This document shows, piece by piece, positions 22,141 to 34,189 of a stretch of DNA of 64,000 nt (positions are counted from its first letter, which is position 1; every line of letters begins with the position of its first letter). Both the position numbers and the translations under genes were made by a program. The notes under the pieces were generated by a model. It did no database searches and was not told the DNA's origin. It was given only the letters and a program-made list of their open reading frames with translations. This DNA comes from Kingdonia uniflora (taxonomy: Eukaryota; Streptophyta; Magnoliopsida; Ranunculales; Circaeasteraceae). The stretch spans positions 1,116,001 through 1,180,000 of the forward strand of contig JACGCM010002890.1 of assembly GCA_014058105.1 (NCBI GenBank). Direction: 5' to 3'.

Positions 22141-22725
22141 TCACCAAATTAGTTCCCTCCCACACCGTGTAAATTGTCCTTGAAAGATAACCTTGCTCTC
22201 TTTATGTAACAATTAGTACAATTTCAACAACAAATGATACCATATATTCCAGCAACAGACATTGTTGAATCAAAACACCACGTTTTAATCTATCTCAAAT
22301 CTAGAGACTCGTATAGGGTAATTAGCAAATGCAATGAATGAGAGAACACCGGGTAAGCTACCTAACCAACCTGAATCTAATCCCAAATGACCACCTGAGT
22401 TTGAGTCTAACTCGATCCCTAAACAACTTAATGTAATTACCACCCTTCAAAGTGGCAAATAGATTGATAACCGAGTTGAAACACCTAGGGTTGAGCGACC
22501 ACTTGTTATAATTGAGGATGAGGTATGTACGAGTAATCCTTTAATAGCCAGTAACCAAGAACCTTCAAAGGCATCTAAACAATTGTCTACCTCATTCGTT
22601 CCCATACCCAAGGCCCATTTTGAGCCAAAGGGATAAAATTTGACAAAGGGATACAATTTGACAAAGGGATGCAATTACCATAACGCCTTCTTCTAGCTGA
22701 CAAAAGGATACAATTTGACGAGATA
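22140..22725 (+). pseudogene. Athila gag-protease linker, degraded
   Basis: No open frame longer than about 40 codons on the plus strand. It contains a short tandem repeat of AAAGGGATRCAATTTGACA (about 22625-22720, four imperfect copies). It bridges gag and protease. Confidence 0.5.
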
Positions 22726-23337
22726 TTGGATTCATTTAAACAAGTTCATAACAATATTCCAGTACTCGATTTCATCATGCATATCCCTACGTATGCAAAA
22801 ATTCTTAAGGATGCATGCACTTGGAAAAGGAAAATTAATGTGTACAAAAAAGTTTTTTTAACTGAAAAATTGACCCCTCCTACGCTTCGCGGTCCTGGTA
22901 GCCCGACCATCCTTTTTAAGATTGGTGATCACAAGGTGGATAGGGTGTTATTTGACTTAGGGGCTAATGTAAATCTCCTTCCATACTTAGTTTATCTGGA
23001 ATTAGGACTTGAAGAACTTAAACATACCCGGATAACACTCAAACTAGTCGACCGATTGATGCGACACATACGTGGTATCCTTGAGGATATTTTTATCAAG
23101 GTTGATGATCACATTTTTACTATAGACTTTGTCGTGTTGGATGCTGAAGATGTCACAAATCCTAGTTACGAGATCCCTAGCATATTGGGCTTCCCTTTCC
23201 TTGCTACTGCACATGCCATTGGCAATTGCTTCAATGGGGTCATACAACTATCTATGGGAGACTTGAAAATCAAACTTAATGTTTTAACAATAATACTCAA
23301 GTCCCATATTCTGATGACATGGCTGAGCTTAATATGA
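22726..23337 (+). pseudogene. Athila aspartic protease
   Basis: An open frame of about 203 codons. It begins with the LDFIMHIPTYAKILKD stretch typical just before Athila protease. The active-site region reads VLFDLGANVNLLP, where Athila has CDLGASVNLMP, so the catalytic Asp is kept. ILGFPFLATA is the flap-proximal ILGRPFLAT motif. This enzyme would cut the gag-pol polyprotein. This part is intact, but the pol frame is broken on both sides. Confidence 0.85.
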
Positions 23338-23980
23338 TTGACTCTCTAGTGTACAACTTAATCCCCAAATCCTTTTTTAAAGATCTATTAGAATCATGTC
23401 TTGTAAACTTTGTTGAGGACTTTGATGAAGACACGATCGTTGAAGAGCTTAATGCCTTACTCAACTCAACTCCTACTTTTAATATGTCCAAATGGAAACC
23501 TAGACTAGAACCTCTTTAACCATCAGCTACTTTACCTATTCCATCCAATGTTAAACTACCCATGTTGAACCTCAAGCCATTACCCAATACTCTCAAGTAT
23601 ACCTTTCTAGAAAATTCTAAAATTTTACCAGTGATAATAGCTTCTAATCTAAATGTTGACCAAGAAGGTATACTGTTGAGTGTCTTTAAAAGACATAAAT
23701 CAACCATAGGGTGGTCTATAGAAGACTTGAAGGGAATTAGCCTGGTCGTGTGCATACATCACATCAATCTCGAGGAAGGTGCTAAAATTTGCGCGAGATA
23801 CAGTGGCGCTTAAATTCCACTACGATGGAGGTGGTTAAGATGAAAGACCTCAAGCTATTAGACTCGGGTATCATATACCCTATTTTGGATAGTAAGTAGA
23901 TCAGTCATGTTCAAGTTGTACCCAAGAAATCAAATATTACTATAGTTGAAAATGAGAATAATGAATTAATCCCCACCCGT
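23319..23980 (+). pseudogene. Athila protease-RT linker
   Basis: Two overlapping frames (23319-23519 and 23562-23813) encode the acidic linker. They include LNLKPLPNTLKYTFLENSK, which matches the LKPLPxHLKYAFLG stretch before Athila reverse transcriptase, and KRHKSTIGWSIEDLKGIS, matching KAIGWTIADIKGIS. There is a stop at 23518 and a frameshift near 23813. Confidence 0.75.
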
Positions 23981-24730
23981 ATGACCAATGGGTGGCGTAT
24001 TTGTATCGATTATAAAAATTTGAACGCGCTCTGGTGGAAAGATAATTTTCTACTTCCATTCACGGATAAAAGGCTTGAACGATTAACCAAAAAGAGTCAT
24101 TACTACTTTCTTGACGGTTATTTTAGATATAATTATATCCTCATCACTTCAGAAGATCATAAGAAAAACAAATTCACGTGTCCCTACGGGACTTATGCTC
24201 ATCGAAGTATGCCATTTGGTTTGTGAAATGCTACATTTTAACGTTATATGATAACAATATTATCTGATATGATTCATAAATTTATCGAAATCTTTATGAT
24301 TGATTTTTTAGTATTTGGTTCCTCTTTTGATGAATTTTTGCACCATTTAGAGCTCGTGCTAGAACAATGTACACAAACCGGCTTGAAGTTAAACTGGGAA
24401 AAGTGTTACTTCATGGTGACAAAAAGGATAGTTCTTGGGCATATCATCTCCAACAAAGGGATAAAAGTTGATGAGGCCAAAGTTAACATTATTTCTTGCT
24501 TACCTCCTCCCCAGACGGTTAAGGCCATTCGATTATTTCTAGGCCATACTAGTTTTTATCGTCGGCTCATCAAAGATTTTAACAAAATTACCCAACCCTT
24601 GTGTAATTTAGTTGTTAAGGACACTAATTTCCACTTTTATGATAAATGCTCCAGAGCATTTGAGAAGTTTAAACTTCTATTAACCTCCAATTCAATCATC
24701 CAGCCGCCCAACTGGGATCCTCCATTTTAA
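23981..24730 (+). pseudogene. Athila reverse transcriptase
   Basis: GWRICIDYKNLNAL, HYYFLDGYFRYN and FTCPYGTYAHRSMPFGL are reverse transcriptase motifs in Athila form. The following frame (24248-24730) holds the expected Tyr-x-Asp-Asp position as FMIDFLVFG, so the box is altered (second Asp lost). It continues with GLKLNWEKCYFMV and ILGHIIS-like motifs. A stop at about 24225-24227 and loss of frame show it is inactive. Confidence 0.85.
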
Positions 24731-25285
24731 ATGATGTACGATGCTTTTAACTATGCTGTTAGAGTAGTTTTAGGGCAAAGAGTGGATATAAAACCTCATG
24801 TTATTTACTATACCATTCGTGCACTCAATGATGCACAAATGAACTACTCCACCACTGAGAAAGAGTTATTAGCCACTGTGTTTACCTTAAAACAAATCGG
24901 TCATATCTTGTTGGGTCCAAACTTATTGTCTATACTGATCACCCGGCCTTAAAAATTTTGTTATCCAAAAATGATGTTAAGCCTAGGTTAATCCAATTGA
25001 TCCTCTTATTACAAGAATTTGGCATCGATATTTGAGATAAGAAAGGTGTTAAAAGCGTTGTAGTGGACCATTTATCCCAACTTCTTATCAAAGGTGGTGA
25101 AGATCTCCTCCCTCTCTTAGAGACATTTCTTGATGAGCAGATCATGGTTGTTTTACAACTACCTTGGTATGCCAATATTATCAATTATCTTACTACTGAT
25201 TACCTGACCACTTTTCTAAGTAGGATAAAGACAAATTCCTACTCCAGGTTAGATGTTGTAATTGAGATGATCTTATATGTATAAG
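24731..25285 (+). pseudogene. Athila RNase H and start of integrase zinc region
   Basis: MMYDAFNYAVRVVLGQR and [18 protein letters not shown] match the start and the TEKELLAVVFA motif of retroviral-type RNase H. It is followed by [21 protein letters not shown] sequence and ELVVDHLSQL, the tail. Stops at 24950 and 25036. It would degrade the RNA strand during reverse transcription. Confidence 0.8.
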
Positions 25286-26436
25286 TTTAGTTCTGACCAA
25301 GTTATTAGAAGATGCATTCCAAATGATGAGTTCCAGAGCGCACTCATATTTTCTATACCTATGCATGTAAAGGGAATTTCAGTGCCAACAAAATAACTGC
25401 AAAAATTCTTCAATATGGTCTTTATTAGCCTACTCTTTTTCGTGATGTACTAACCTTTTGTTCTACTTGTGATAGATGTCAGAGGACCGATGATATTTTT
25501 CACCGCAACATGATGCCCCTAAATAAAATTCTTATTGTTGAACTTTTTTATGTTTGGGGAATAGATTTTATGGGCCCATTTCCTTCATCTCGTGGAAACC
25601 TTTATATTCAAGTCATAGTGGATTATGTCTTAAAATGGGTCGAAGCAGTAGAATGTCAGACAAATGACCATAAGCCTATGGTCAAATTGATGAACATTTT
25701 TAATCATTTTTATACTCCTCGAGCAGTTATTAGCGATTGTAGAAATCATTTTTGCAATCATAATTTCCAAACTTTTTTGAAATTTTTTTCCATCACTCAA
25801 AAGTTACCACACCTTACCATTTAAAAACATATGGTCAAGTGAAAATTTCCAATCGGGAGATTAAGAGAGTTTTAGAAAAAGTTGTTCGAACTGATCGCAA
25901 ATACTGGTCAGATCATCTTGATGGCGCTCTTTAAGTCTTTCGAACAGCTTATAAAACCTAAATTGGAATGCCACCCTTTAGAATTATCTTTAGGAATTTT
26001 TGCTACTTGCAAGTAGAACTAGCGCGCAAAACTCTTTGGACAACAAAATCCTTTAACTTTGAGATGGACCAAGCTGGGTCCAAGAGAAAGCTTCAACTTT
26101 TTAAGTTGGATAAAATCCGTCATAAGGCCTATGAAAGTAAAAAAATTACAAGAAACATACAAAAGCTTTTCACGATAAATTAATTATTCATAAATCCTTC
26201 GAACCCAATCAAAAGGTATTGCTTTATAGTTCCAAGTTTTGTCTAATTCCTGGAAAACTACAATCCCGTTAGCATGGCCCCTTTACGTTGAAAACTGTTT
26301 TTCCTCATGGGGCCGTGGAGGTGGGGGATCCTAAAAATGAAAATATTTTTAAGGTTAATGGGCAGCGATTAAAACCTTACTTAGAGTCCTACACTTTCGG
26401 TGATGATATGACATTTTTAGATTATCCAGAATATTA
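25286..26436 (+). pseudogene. Athila integrase
   Basis: A zinc-binding CSTCDRCQR stretch occurs at about 25465-25490. The catalytic core begins in VWGIDFMGPFPSS (first Asp kept). AVISDCRNHFCN follows, where Athila has ISDxGTHFCN (second Asp kept, Gly to Arg next to it). The region with the catalytic Glu (about 25820-25870) is frameshifted. The C-terminal part ends with VNGQRLKPYLE, as in Athila. Several stops. Confidence 0.8.
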
Positions 26437-28216
26437 AAGCTGATATTGTGTACCCCTATAGTACCATTGCAATATCATTTAAGTATGGAGGTACATTCTT
26501 CTGGTTGAAATTGGTAAACTTAACACTTCTTAAGAGGCAACCCATATCACATTCAGGTAAGAAATTTCAATTTTCCTCTTCCATATATTTTCTTGTTCTC
26601 AAACATTGTGGGCAATGTTTCATTTAAGTTTGGGGGTAGGAAACAATTTTTTTAATGTTTTTTGAAGAAAAATTAAATAATGACACTTTGACAATTTATG
26701 ATATATTTTTGATGAATTTCCAAACACTTAAACTGATTTTATCTTGGAAAAAATATTATGGAAAAACCAAAATTTTGAAATTATACGAAGTATACACAAG
26801 AATATTTTGGACTATCTTAAGCTTGATGTGCTATTTTTTTATTAGCATCTGATTCAAGTTAGCTTAGCATATTTTGAAAACATGTACTTCAATGTAGTTT
26901 TACAATTCATACATTCAATTGATTTTTTCCCAGTTTAAGGGAAATTTAGCATTTATGTTAGGAATAATTTTCTACAAAGGAGACAACTGCCTAAGAATAT
27001 GTTCATTCCTAAGAAAAAATAAGAAGCCAAAATTACTCTAAAAACTTTCACGCTGTAATGTTACTCGCATAATTAAGAGCTGAAAGAGGAAAATTATCAC
27101 CAATCTCAAGTTTCACCATGAAATATGTGAAATAAGCACAAGAAAATATTACTTGTCAGAATCCTGAGTCTTGGTCATGATGGGGTACCATACCTCGGTA
27201 ACCTTAGCCAACTAGTGGGGATTGTCAATCGAAAATTCCTTTTTAGAGAGGCTTCACTAACAAACAAAGTACTAAAAGGAATAGGCTTATAAAAAAAAGT
27301 AAAATGGTAGGAATACCAATTGACTGAGGTACTTGTTGAACTGACTATGGAATTTATTCCAGTAAGAACTAGACTACCAAATGCTGATTAAATTATTCTA
27401 AGCAACGTATTAGGCGAATAAACTATTTTTACTGTACACTCAAATATAGCTAAAGAAAAATATTTGAATCTTTTTCTAATCTTGAGGCAGTATCTCTAGT
27501 TTTGGATAAGCATAAAATATATTATGATATACTTGGGAGAATAGTAGGTTTAAGGATTTCCTATCAGTATATTTTTGTCATAACTAAGGATAAGTTGACA
27601 GGAAATAAGTCATATGTCATCTAGAATTGTTTAAAATGTCATTAATAACTTTTGTATGTATAGTTACTACAAACCGTCACAAAATAGCACTCGTCCACCT
27701 GGATAAACCTAGGGGCTTTACGGCTTGATGCATATGCAAAATGCTATTGCGCTCTTTGTAAAACTGACTTTTATATTATTTTACTCGGGGTGAGTAAAAT
27801 GACGAGTTTAGGGGTATTGGATAAGCGCATTATTACAAAATTTTACAAGCACCCAAATATGTATTTTGGTCATCCATCCCATTTAATTATGTATACTTAT
27901 ACATATTTGTTTTATTGTAGCTAATGGAGATGAAGATTTGAAACCAAGCTCTTAAAGTTAAGTAAAAGTATCGCCAGTAGTTCATAGCACAAAAATAAGG
28001 TCAAAAAGATATTGCATTCAAGATCTTTGAAGATATTTTATATTAAACATATATGCAAGAGTTTCCATAAAGAAAGATCTCACATTGAAAGGAGTTGGAG
28101 AAAAATAAGAGTACTCTTGATTCAAGAATTTCTCTCTCTTTCTTATTTGCTTTATTTATTTTAATGCGGTGATCTTAGGGATAATGTGAGGCCAATCCCT
28201 TTATTGCTATGTAATC
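26437..28216. other. 3' non-coding region after the Athila element
   Basis: Polypurine-like AGTTTGGGGGTAGGAA at about 26627-26643, then a long AT-rich region without a gene. A further purine-rich GAGTTTAGGGGTATTGGATAAGCGC lies at about 27807-27831. The Athila 3' LTR may start in here, but no second copy is in the window to prove it. Confidence 0.4.
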
Positions 28217-28474
28217 CACAACCGAATTAGAGATTCACTTGTAACAAAGAATAAATAGATAGAAATGATTTGGCGAGATAATTTCCCGACAAGAGATTTA
28301 ATTGATCAATTGATTGATTACAATTGAATTCCTCTTACAAACCCAAAGTTCTAGAATATAAACTTTGATCCTTTCATATTGCCTAGCCTTGCCCTTTTAT
28401 GAAGGTTACAAGTTTCCTATATATAATATAGGCTAAATATGCCCTTAAACACACAAAAATAAGAAATTGTTACA
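28217..28474 (-). repeat. Left (3') LTR of element E
   Basis: Matches 44866-45120. Shared blocks are ATGATTTGGCGAGATAATTTC, CTTGCCCTTTTATGA and ATATGCCCTTAAACACAC. The minus-strand start is TGTAACAATTTC at 28474. Its inner end is only approximate. Confidence 0.7.
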
Positions 28475-28765
28475 ATAGTCATTCGAACGAACCCATAGGT
28501 TGTTCGAATAACTGGCTCAATTAGGCCTAAAAATTGATATAGGAAAAATTTGTCTTCTGGAACCTAGATTCGTTCAACTGACTCCAAATGTTGTTTGAAC
28601 CACATTCCAAATTATGCCTATAAATCAAGATAGCTGGAATCCTTTATTTTGGTCTTCGATTCATTCGAACGACCTTGGAAAATAAGCCTAGATTCAACAA
28701 CAAAACAATTGGCTTCACTTTCTTTCAATCTCGTTCAAACGACTATTTATCAATTTAAGAGGTTT
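28475..28765 (-). other. 3' non-coding tail of element E
   Basis: Lies between E's 3' LTR and the B insertion. It has recurrent GTTCGAACGA-like words in both orientations and no gene. Confidence 0.5.
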
Positions 28766-29500
28766 TGTAGTAGCCTACTCGCAGACTTCTACCCTAGACA
28801 GATACTCGAAGGCTACTTCGAAGCCTACTCGAACATATCAAAATCAATACAAATCTGCATACAAGCTTCCCCAAGATCACCCAAGGACGAAGCTTCGACT
28901 CCCAACAATCCTTGAGGATGGACTCCACAAATTACAGTAGAAACACTTTGACCATATCTGCACATGGTAAAGGTATGACAGGACAGGCAATCAGCTCACC
29001 AGACAAGACAACGCAATGGTTGGTCCTTGCAGCTAAAGTGGCAGGCCCAACCACCGCCACAGTATTAAAGTACAGGGACAGACTCAATAACTATTACAGT
29101 GATAGTTCCGACTATTCCGGTGCCCATACTTGCTCTGGGATATCCGGACAATACCCTTGTAAGCTGACCTAACCATCGTGATTGAGCCCTCCCTATTATT
29201 CTATAAATAGGAGTGATGGGGAACCAAGGAGGGGTTAGAAAAATTCTCCCTAGTCCTTTGCGGCTTACCTTCTATCACCTTGTAAAACCCAGTACTCGAA
29301 CCTTCTATTACTCATCAGTAATAAGAACACTGTTAAAAATCCTCATCAGAGGTCGTAGAGCGTCACATTCGGGCCTCTACACAAGTATTTTTTCTATAGA
29401 CTATTCATACTTTAGATTATTTACTTGCATTCCTTTGATTGATGATTAACCCTATGTTGTATGAGCCGACTTCCCCTCCAAATGAAGTTAGGCCCCTACA
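28766..29500 (+). repeat. 5' LTR of element B
   Basis: 735 bp, TGTAGTAGCC to CCCCTACA. It carries a TATA box (29202-29210). Its start holds an inverted repeat around CTTCGAAG (AGGCT...AGCCT). Frames inside it are not genes. Confidence 0.93.
29202..29210 (+). promoter_or_regulatory. LTR TATA box (element B, 5')
   Basis: TATAAATAG. The same box is at 41987 in the 3' LTR, 48693 in C and (as TATAAATAA) 57208 in D. Transcription of the genomic RNA should start about 30 bases downstream. Confidence 0.7.
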
Positions 29501-29520
29501 ATTGGCACCGTCTGTGGTTC
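29501..29520 (+). other. Primer-binding site of element B
   Basis: ATTGGCACCGTCTGTGG directly after the LTR. C has TTTGGCACCATCTGT and D has ATTGGCGTCGTCTGCG at the same place, so the ancestral form was probably TTGGCGCCGTCTGTGG, common in Tat-lineage elements. I do not assign the primer tRNA. Confidence 0.8.
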
Positions 29521-29584
29521 TCACCCTACCAATCCCTTTTTCTCTTTCCCTCCCTTTATTTTCAACTTCCACAGATTCTCCTTA

Positions 29585-31357
29585 ATGGCACCCACCCTCC
29601 GTTTCAGTTCAACCCATGCCAGCATCTCCATTGATAGAGTGGCCGCCCAAGTTACCTTACTATCTGATCAAGTTGCTCAAGCCGAGGAGTACTATCATGC
29701 ACAACTTCACCAAGAGCATGAAAACCACTGCCTGGAGCTGGAAGCTGAAGGAAACCGTTGCCTAGATGACGAAAATAGACAGAATTGGGCAATCGACAAA
29801 TTACGCAACACCGTTCGAGGGCTGTAGGGACTACAACCTCTAGAACCTGCTCGACCGTCCCAAGCACCAGATCTGTCGCACATGTCCGCTCGTGCCCGTC
29901 TGAGACCCCTACCAACTCTTGGAGTAGCCCAAGGTCGTATTCAGGCCGAGGGTGCTCCCTACATTATTCCTCCTACGAACTCCATCCATCTCGGCATTCA
30001 CCCCACAAAAAATTCTTCTTAATCTACCCTCCGATCCTTTAGACACCCCATACGCCACCCTGCTCAAGAACGTCTTGGGGAGCGCAGCGCTAAACATATT
30101 CTACCCACTCGAACTTATCATCCTTGAATCCTTCGATCTCCCCCTCATTCTGCCTATGCTACACAGTAGGACTTCGACCACAAAATGTAACTAGTTATGC
30201 ACGTCAGTGCGAGCCCAGCCACCAACTCTTAGAGTCACCTCAATAACCCCATATGCCCTAAACTTCTCGCTATCGAGATACCCCCTAATTTCCGTGCCCC
30301 CAAACTCAACAATTACTGTAACACAGACTCTCAATCGTACATTCTCGAATTCCAAAATGCCCTGGGCCTCTATTCTACAGCCGATTACTTACTATGTTAC
30401 CTTTTTCCCACCAGCCTTACTGACACCCCCCTTCGATGGTATCACAATCTTACAAATGGCTCAATACGAAGCTTCAAGCAACTGTCACAGTTATTCATCA
30501 CCTAGTTTACCTTCAATAAGGATAGAGAAGTCAAAGTCGACGCCCTGTTTAATTTCAAAAAATCCAGCAATAAGACACTCGAAGCCTTCACCAAAAGGTT
30601 CCTCAATGAATTACGGAAAATCGAGAACCTTGACTGTGCGAATGTTATACTCGCATACTAGAATGCTCTATCTAATCACAGTCGAGTCAAAGAACACCTA
30701 GCTCTACGCAAACCTTAAACCCTCAAGGAGATGCTCTTAAAATTCAACAGTTATATTCACCTCGAGCACCTCCGCGAGTCACATAAACCGAGCCAACCTT
30801 TGGCCCCTAATATTAGTAAACCTTGACAAAAATTGTCTTCTACTTTAACACCCCTGATCACTCCTGTCTCACAGGAGACTGAGAGCTGCAAACACCCTAA
30901 CATCGACAACAGTGCTGAAGCTCGCAAGAAACGACCAAGGCCAGTCTTACCCGCACTCACTGCCCCTCTCAGCACCTTTCTACCACATATACAAGTAGAC
31001 CCCATATGGCGTATTCCTTTCCCTATTGAAGTCAGACCAGGCGAACCTTACTGCGCCAATCACAAATGCAACTGTCACCATACCAACAAGTGCTTCGCCC
31101 TCCAGTGCTCTCTCGAACTAATCCTCAAAGTAGGTCGTCTACACAAGTATATTGCCGACCTTCCCAGTTATCTTGACGAGTCTTACCTCAAACCTCAATC
31201 CACCCCTACTGCTGACCTAGCCGAGGTGCACATTTACAGAATAAACTTCATCAAAGTCAACAACATAGACAGTGGATATTCCAAAGGAAAACGTAAGCAC
31301 GTCAAAGAATGTTATAAACTTACCTACCAGGAGAAACTTACTGCCCTTCTGCCATAA
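29585..31357 (+). pseudogene. Gag of element B
   Basis: Starts with ATG at 29585 (MAPTLRFSST), 65 bases after the primer site; D has a near-identical start. The N-terminal part contains Glu/Gln/Arg-rich heptads (coiled coil). A stop at 29825 and two frame changes interrupt it. The capsid-like region is read in pieces between 30207 and 30800. The C-terminal part (30833-31357) holds a modified zinc knuckle, YCANHKCNCHHTNKCFALQ, and then GRLHKYIADLPSYL, the Tat pattern of a knuckle followed by 'GxLxxYV'. Would package the RNA; not functional here. Confidence 0.85.
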
Positions 31358-31399
31358 CCAATCCATCGCCTTTGCCTCGAAGGCATTTCTTTCATCGAC

Positions 31400-31890
31400 T
31401 GTGATACATCTCACCTCCATTTTCCCCATTCTGATCCATTTGCATCATGATTAAGATCAAAAACCTCGTCCTCCATACAATGCTCCTAGACACAGGAAGT
31501 GCAGTTGATGTCCTTTTTCACCAAACTATTGAAACCATGAAGGAAACCAACTTCATAACCGCTGCCAATATCAAATTGAAGGGATTCAATATTGCCACAG
31601 AAGCCGTTGTTGGTCGAATCAGCTTACCAGTAACCACAGGCCCTGTTACACTTTAAACTAGTTTCCTCGTTATAGATAAAAGTCAGAATACCTTGGTATC
31701 CTCGGGCGTGACTGGCTACACGCCATGTGTGCCATACCTTTGACCTACCATCAGACCCTTTGTTTCACCACCCCTGAGGTTACTTGGAATTTGAAAGGCT
31801 CTCAACGCCTCGCCCGTTCATGCGAGCTCTTGGAGATAGATCAGACCCAGAAACTCGTCAGCTGCCCATAGAAATCACTATCTCTTTCCA
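31400..31890 (+). pseudogene. Aspartic protease of element B
   Basis: The catalytic motif is intact as LLDTGSAVDVLF (Asp at 31489). It is followed by LKGFNIATEAVVGRISLPVT and, after a stop at 31654, an ILGRDWLHAM-like flap region. It ends in SQRLARSCE-like sequence, as in C and D. It would process the polyprotein; stops inactivate it. Confidence 0.85.
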
Positions 31891-32149
31891 TCCCCACCCC
31901 TTTTGACAGATACAATTTCACCCATCGAACCCACTATTTATATTGAACTCGACGGCCCTGGTTGAGGTACATTCATCAGATCATTTATATATGAGGCAGA
32001 ACGCCTCGAGCTTACAGATTTCCTTCGCACAAACAAAGATGTTATTACTTGGACATTCTAGGAGATACCCGGTGTTAACCCCAGCCTGGCGTGCCATCAC
32101 CTCGACCTCATCCCCTATTCCTTAGCAATAAAGTAGAGGAAGCGTAATC

Positions 32150-32880
32150 TGGCACCACGACTTCGAGGTACAGTGAACCTTGAAGTAGACAAGCTCATAG
32201 CCGCAGGGTTTATCAGGGAAGTGAAGTATGCTGACAGGATATCAAACATTATAACAGTTCCCTAGAAGAACGGCAAGATTAGAATCTGCATCGACTTTAC
32301 AGACCTCAGCAAGCACACACCAAAGGATAGCTTCCCCCTTCTAATCATTTTAGCACTTTTCGACACCACTGCTAGACATAAGCGACTATCAATGATGGAC
32401 ACAGCTTCGGGATACAATCAGATACCCCTCCTCCCTGAAGATCAACTTAAAACTTCCTTTATCACTAAACAAGGCATTTACTGTTTTAGCGTCATGCCTT
32501 TTGGCCTTAAAAATGCGGGAGCCACTTACCAGCTCCTGGTCACGACCATGTTTAAGCCTTTGCTTGGCAAATCGGTCGAAGTCTACATCAACGATATACT
32601 ATGCAAAAGCCTTCCAAAATAGACCCACATACAAGAGCTAGCCGAAGTCTTCTCAATACTTCATACATATAACATAAAACTCAACCTAGATAAATGCCAA
32701 TTTGGCTCTTCATCTGGTAAATTTTAGGGCCACCTTATCAGTAAACGACGTATCGAGATCGACCCCACCCATATTCGAGCCCTCATCGATATGCATTCGC
32801 CCCGAATCAAAAAAGACGTCCAAAAGGTGGGTGGAAAGATAACAGCCCTCAACCGTTTCATTTCCAAATCCTTAAACAGA
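32150..32880 (+). pseudogene. Reverse transcriptase of element B
   Basis: GKIRICIDFTDL, HTPKDSFPL, LSMMDTASGYNQIPL, FSVMPFGLKNAGATYQ and GHLISK are the reverse transcriptase motifs in Tat form. The catalytic box at 32584-32595 reads Tyr-Ile-Asn-Asp instead of Tyr-x-Asp-Asp, so the first catalytic Asp is gone. C and D have the same change. Stops at 32263, 32620 and 32728 also break the frame. Confidence 0.9.
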
Positions 32881-33420
32881 TGTTCCTAGCTCTTTTCCCT
32901 CTTACGCAACAAAGGCGTCTACAAAGCGAAAAAGAAAAATGACCCCGAGATCAACTGGACACCTGAGTGTGAACAGGCCTTCCTCGAACTCAAAAATTAT
33001 CTTGGCCGACCACCTATCATCAACACCCCTATCGAAGTTGAAATACTCTCTTTATACCTCGCCGTTACAGATACCTCTATCAGCTTAGTGCTTATTCAAC
33101 TCAGCTCACGCATCGAGAAACCTATATATTTCATCGGCAAAACATTAACACCCGCATAGACTCGATATTCAAAGCTTGAGCATTTCTCCTCACCCTTATC
33201 TATTCAGGCCGAAAACTCAAACCATACTTTCAAGCTCACCCCATCCGTGTTATAACAAGTTACCCCCTTCGAGAAGTACTAAGTAAATAATAGAAATCCA
33301 GATAAGTACAACAGTGGTTTGTATACCTTGGCGAACACGACATTACATTCGAGAAGCAAATATCCCAAAAAGGCCAAGCGGTAGCCGACTTCCTGGTCGA
33401 CTTCCCGGTCAAAGATGTCG
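32880..33420 (+). pseudogene. Retroviral-type RNase H of element B
   Basis: INWTPECEQAFLELKNYL opens the domain, then LSLYLAVTDTSISLVLIQ and KPIYFIGKTL. C and D match (NPEIDWTPECEHDFLELK in D). The rest, through AVADFLVDFPV at about 33375, is frameshifted with several stops. In Tat elements this first RNase H is followed by the archaeal-type one. Confidence 0.8.
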
Positions 33421-33479
33421 ATTGGGAAGAACCTAAAGATGACTTAACAGAAGACCAACCCAAAGAATCAAATCCCTGG

Positions 33480-33930
33480 AACCCTAACACTGGTTAGCAT
33501 TTATTCACAGATGGATCCAGTGGACCTAATGGCTCAGGAATTGGTATTGTCTTGGTCGTACCCACTAATGATCGAATAGAGAAAGCTGTCACACTTACCT
33601 TCGAATGTTCCAATAACGTAGCAGAGTGCGAAGCCTTGATCCCCGACCTCGACCTTGCACTCAACCTCGACATTCCCAAACTTGTAGTTTTCACAGATTC
33701 TTAACTTGTTCAGAGGCATTATACAAGAGGAAATCAAGTTAATAGTCGCATGGCTGACTATGCTCTCTTTGTTCGACAACGCATGAACCATTTTCCTAAA
33801 AAATCTTCAATAACTCATTACCCTCAAAGAGAAAACCAACATACAGATGCCCTCGCCTACATCGCAGCCATGCTCAGACAGTTAGAATCCCAGACCCTTC
33901 ATATCGAAGTACTCTAACGCCCAAGTATCG
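33480..33930 (+). pseudogene. Second, archaeal-type RNase H of element B
   Basis: LFTDGSSGPNGSGIGIVLV (first acidic residue kept), then FECSNNVAECEAL (Glu kept), VVFTDS before a stop at 33702 (Asp kept), ITHYPQRENQHTDALAYIAAM (last Asp kept). This DGS..NNxAExxAL..TDS..DALA order is that of the archaeal-type RNase H found in Tat-lineage elements. Breaks: the stop at 33702 and others after 33910. Confidence 0.85.
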
Positions 33931-34189
33931 ACTAGATGAAAGTCAATGCCATCAATACTGGCGGGGCGAGAGTCTCGATCCAGACGGCTGGCGAACACCG
34001 TTCCTCCACTACCTCAACAATGTTATCCTCCCATATGATCCCAAAGCCAGAAGATCGTTGTTAGAAAATTTCCGCAGATACATTATCCATAAAAATTAAT
34101 TACATCACAAATCTCCAAATGGCGTCCTCCTTTGATGCATATCTCAAGCTGAGGCCTCTACAATTTTAGCTGAACTCAACGAAGGAACC

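Larger units (their letters stand above)
20878..26640 (+). mobile_element. Athila-type Ty3/gypsy retrotransposon, decayed
   Basis: Plus-strand gag, protease, reverse transcriptase, RNase H and integrase remnants follow in normal order, each resembling Athila proteins rather than Tat or chromovirus ones. Frames change at about 21175, 21575, 22150, 23815, 24730, 25060 and 25820. LTRs were not delimited. The element ends in the repeated 'ATTTAAGTWTGGRGGT' words typical downstream of Athila integrase. Confidence 0.8.

Noticed and set aside
30757..31005. Minus-strand frames opposite gag in B and D (also 58755-59036)
   Set aside because: They occur at the same place in both copies only because gag is conserved; no start context or separate domain supports them.
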